From CAYRRR01 sp964426755 (GTDB taxonomy: Bacteria > Patescibacteriota > Saccharimonadia > Saccharimonadales > JAGQNJ01): a stretch of 5,938 nt of DNA. The notes beneath the pieces are model-generated. The model saw nothing but the letters and a program-made list of their open reading frames with translations, had not been told where the DNA came from and did no database searches. Positions 4,911-5,938 of the stretch are shown piece by piece. Each line of letters opens with the position of its first letter. The stretch's first letter is position 1. The DNA lies in NCBI GenBank assembly GCA_964426755.1, contig CAYRRR010000031.1, positions 1-5,938 on the forward strand, given 5' to 3'. Both the position numbers and the translations under genes were made by a program.

Positions 4911-5457
4911 GGTAAGCTCCCGTGGCAGTGTCAACGCTAATTACATCACCTGTTTTTATGAAGGCCGGTACTTTTACTTTTATACCGGTTTCTAGCTCGG
5001 CATCTTTTTGTACGCTAGATGTAGTATCGCCCTTCACGACGTCTTCAGCATAGGTTACCTTCAGATAAACATTCTTAGGTAATTCTACGTTAATAACGCG
5101 GTCATCAAACAGTTGTACAACCACACGATCACCTTCTTTTAAGTAGCCTTCTTGATCACCAATTAAGTCAACCGAAACCTCAAATTGCTCGTAGGTATCA
5201 TCTTCCATAAAGAAAAAGGTGGTGCCGTCATTATAGAGATACTGTACATTCTTGTTAACTACTTCAGCTGGCTCAAGCTGTTCGTTACCCTTAAAGGTTT
5301 TTTCAAGCACTTTGCCGTCGATTAAGCTTTTAATGCGCACGTTTACAATTGAGCCACCTCGGCCCATAACTTTCTGGGCATACTCAACAACCTTGTAAGG
5401 TTCACCGTTCCACTGAAACAAGGTGCCTTTTTTAAGATCGGTAATACCAAATGCCAT
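4891..5457 (-). CDS. efp: Translation elongation factor P
   Basis: EF-P binds between the P and E sites of ribosomes stalled on polyproline stretches and promotes peptide bond formation. The 188-residue length and three-domain layout are standard: a KOW-like N domain (about 1-64), a middle OB domain (about 66-127), and a C-terminal OB domain ending in the signature IKVKVPAFIKTGDVISVDT...GAYRER. The loop that carries the modified residue in other bacteria reads KVMGRGGSIV, with Arg33 at the tip, where E. coli has Lys34 in PGKGQ. The ATG at 5457 shares its A with the TAA stop of the upstream gene, and AGGAG lies 10 nt before it. Coupled translation with both neighbours is likely. No modification enzyme (EpmA/B, EarP or YmfI type) is visible in the window. 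Confidence 0.97.
   Translation of the reverse strand: MAFGITDLKKGTLFQWNGEPYKVVEYAQKVMGRGGSIVNVRIKSLIDGKVLEKTFKGNEQLEPAEVVNKNVQYLYNDGTTFFFMEDDTYEQFEVSVDLIGDQEGYLKEGDRVVVQLFDDRVINVELPKNVYLKVTYAEDVVKGDTTSSVQKDAELETGIKVKVPAFIKTGDVISVDTATGAYRERKKD
4917..4921 (-). promoter_or_regulatory. Internal Shine-Dalgarno site selecting a GTG start for the 2H gene
   Basis: GGGAG on the minus strand, inside the last codons of efp, lies 6 nt before the GTG at 4910. It favours a GTG-started protein of 170 residues over the 178-residue frame from a TTG at 4934. Confidence 0.6.
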
Positions 5458-5855
5458 TATAGATTTTCTCCTATTTTCTTAACAAGATCTTCAATGTCGT
5501 CGTATTCAAAACTAGATTTTGCCAGTTTATCAAGATGCGTGTATACGCCTGTTTTTTTGGCTACAACGACATCGTAACCCTTTGCAAGGCAGTATCCTAC
5601 CTCAATCAGCATACCTTCACTTTTGTCGAAACTGTCTATTAATACAAAAAGACCCTTAAATTCATCTAACTTATCAAAAGCATGTTGAAAAATTTCTTTG
5701 ATGCCATACCCATGTTTCTGAAATTCATCCTCTTCAAAGTAAGTACAGTAAACCTCTTGACCTGATTTTTTAAGTGCATCACAAACAGCAGGCATCAAAA
5801 CGTCTAACCTTTTAGTGTCTGCGCCAGTAAATCTGTATGCAACAAAATATCCCAT
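5457..5855 (-). CDS. Nucleoside 2-deoxyribosyltransferase-like protein
   Basis: This small 132-residue protein has a single Rossmann-like domain resembling the nucleoside 2-deoxyribosyltransferase family, which swaps or hydrolyses bases on deoxynucleosides. It shows the family pattern: a first beta strand YFVAYRFTG, a middle GLFVLIDSFDKSEGMLIEVGYCLAKGYDVVV, and a short C-terminal helix. The E85 in GMLIEVGYCLAKG matches the position of the catalytic glutamate, and D74 matches the conserved Asp after the central strand. It may be a base-salvage enzyme or a related nucleotide-metabolite sensor; the substrate is unknown. An ATG at 5867 is in frame, but the ATG at 5855 is preferred because GAGGAG lies 4 nt before it and the family starts at the first strand. 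It is the first gene of the minus-strand cluster and its stop overlaps the efp start by one base. Confidence 0.75.
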   Translation of the reverse strand: MGYFVAYRFTGADTKRLDVLMPAVCDALKKSGQEVYCTYFEEDEFQKHGYGIKEIFQHAFDKLDEFKGLFVLIDSFDKSEGMLIEVGYCLAKGYDVVVAKKTGVYTHLDKLAKSSFEYDDIEDLVKKIGENL

Positions 5856-5920
5856 AAAGCTCCTCATATAGTACGTTCACATCTGGATGCAATGCAAGAA
5901 AGTAGTGAGAATCGAGCGAA

Positions 5921-5937
5921 TCGTACATATGGTACGA
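5921..5937. other. Short inverted repeat upstream of the minus-strand gene cluster
   Basis: TCGTAC and GTACGA form a 6-bp stem around a 5-nt loop at the window edge. It lies about 65 bp before the first gene of the cluster. It could be the end of a neighbouring gene's terminator or an operator. The window ends too soon to decide. Confidence 0.3.
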
Positions 5938-5938
5938 A

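Noticed and set aside
1..5855. Reassigned TGA codon (glycine), as in some CPR lineages, because no gene here stops with TGA
   Set aside because: No in-frame TGA interrupts any of the eight genes. If TGA coded for glycine, several would be expected among their many glycines. The absence of TGA stops among eight genes is weak evidence.
5868..5897. Promoter TTGCAT-N18-TACTAT before the deoxyribosyltransferase-like gene
   Set aside because: A start at the expected distance from that -10 box would fall at or inside the GAGGAG ribosome site used by the gene, so the match is probably chance or the promoter lies elsewhere.

Overview
The window is about 5.9 kb of compact bacterial chromosome with eight protein genes. 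It is moderately AT-rich, intergenic gaps are short, genes often overlap, and one gene appears to have a leaderless start. The EF-P with a GRGG loop, a short TlyA, and small single-domain proteins suggest a Patescibacteria (CPR) genome, perhaps Saccharibacteria-like. That placement is inferred from protein style, not from a marker tree. All genes read through in the standard bacterial code. Stops are TAG (five) and TAA (three); TGA is used by none, but it does not occur in frame as a sense codon either.

Layout: positions 1-1065 (+) hold the end of ychF, the universal OLA1-type ATPase. Positions 1066-1210 are a structured gap with a repeat element and a second copy of the ychF tail. Positions 1211-1906 (-) encode a bacterial PH-like domain protein with a Gln/Pro-rich tail. 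A shared upstream region of about 130 bp separates it from a divergent Crp/Fnr-family regulator at 2037-2684 (+). That regulator converges on, and overlaps by 9 bp, a membrane-anchored class A beta-lactamase-like serine hydrolase at 2676-3554 (-). Upstream of the hydrolase on the minus strand lies a packed translation-related cluster read in the order: nucleoside 2-deoxyribosyltransferase-like protein (5855-5457), efp (5457-4891), a 2H phosphoesterase (4910-4398) and the rRNA methyltransferase tlyA (4405-3686). Each gene overlaps the next by 1 to 20 bases, which suggests translational coupling.

The most unusual content is non-coding. Directly after the stop codons of ychF and tlyA, in the sense orientation of each gene, sits the same 40-nt sequence (37 of 40 identical). 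Each copy is followed by a strong hairpin whose stem sequence differs while pairing is kept. Beyond each element lies a second copy of the 3' end of the gene just upstream. For ychF the copy is nearly identical (67 bp, one mismatch). For tlyA it encodes the same ten residues, GNQERFYLLK, but with several synonymous third-position changes. The order 'gene tail - stop - element - second gene tail' therefore occurs twice in 6 kb. It looks like a small family of structured elements that insert at gene 3' ends and bring, or leave behind, a replacement tail. No recombinase or reverse transcriptase is encoded in the window, so the mechanism is unknown.
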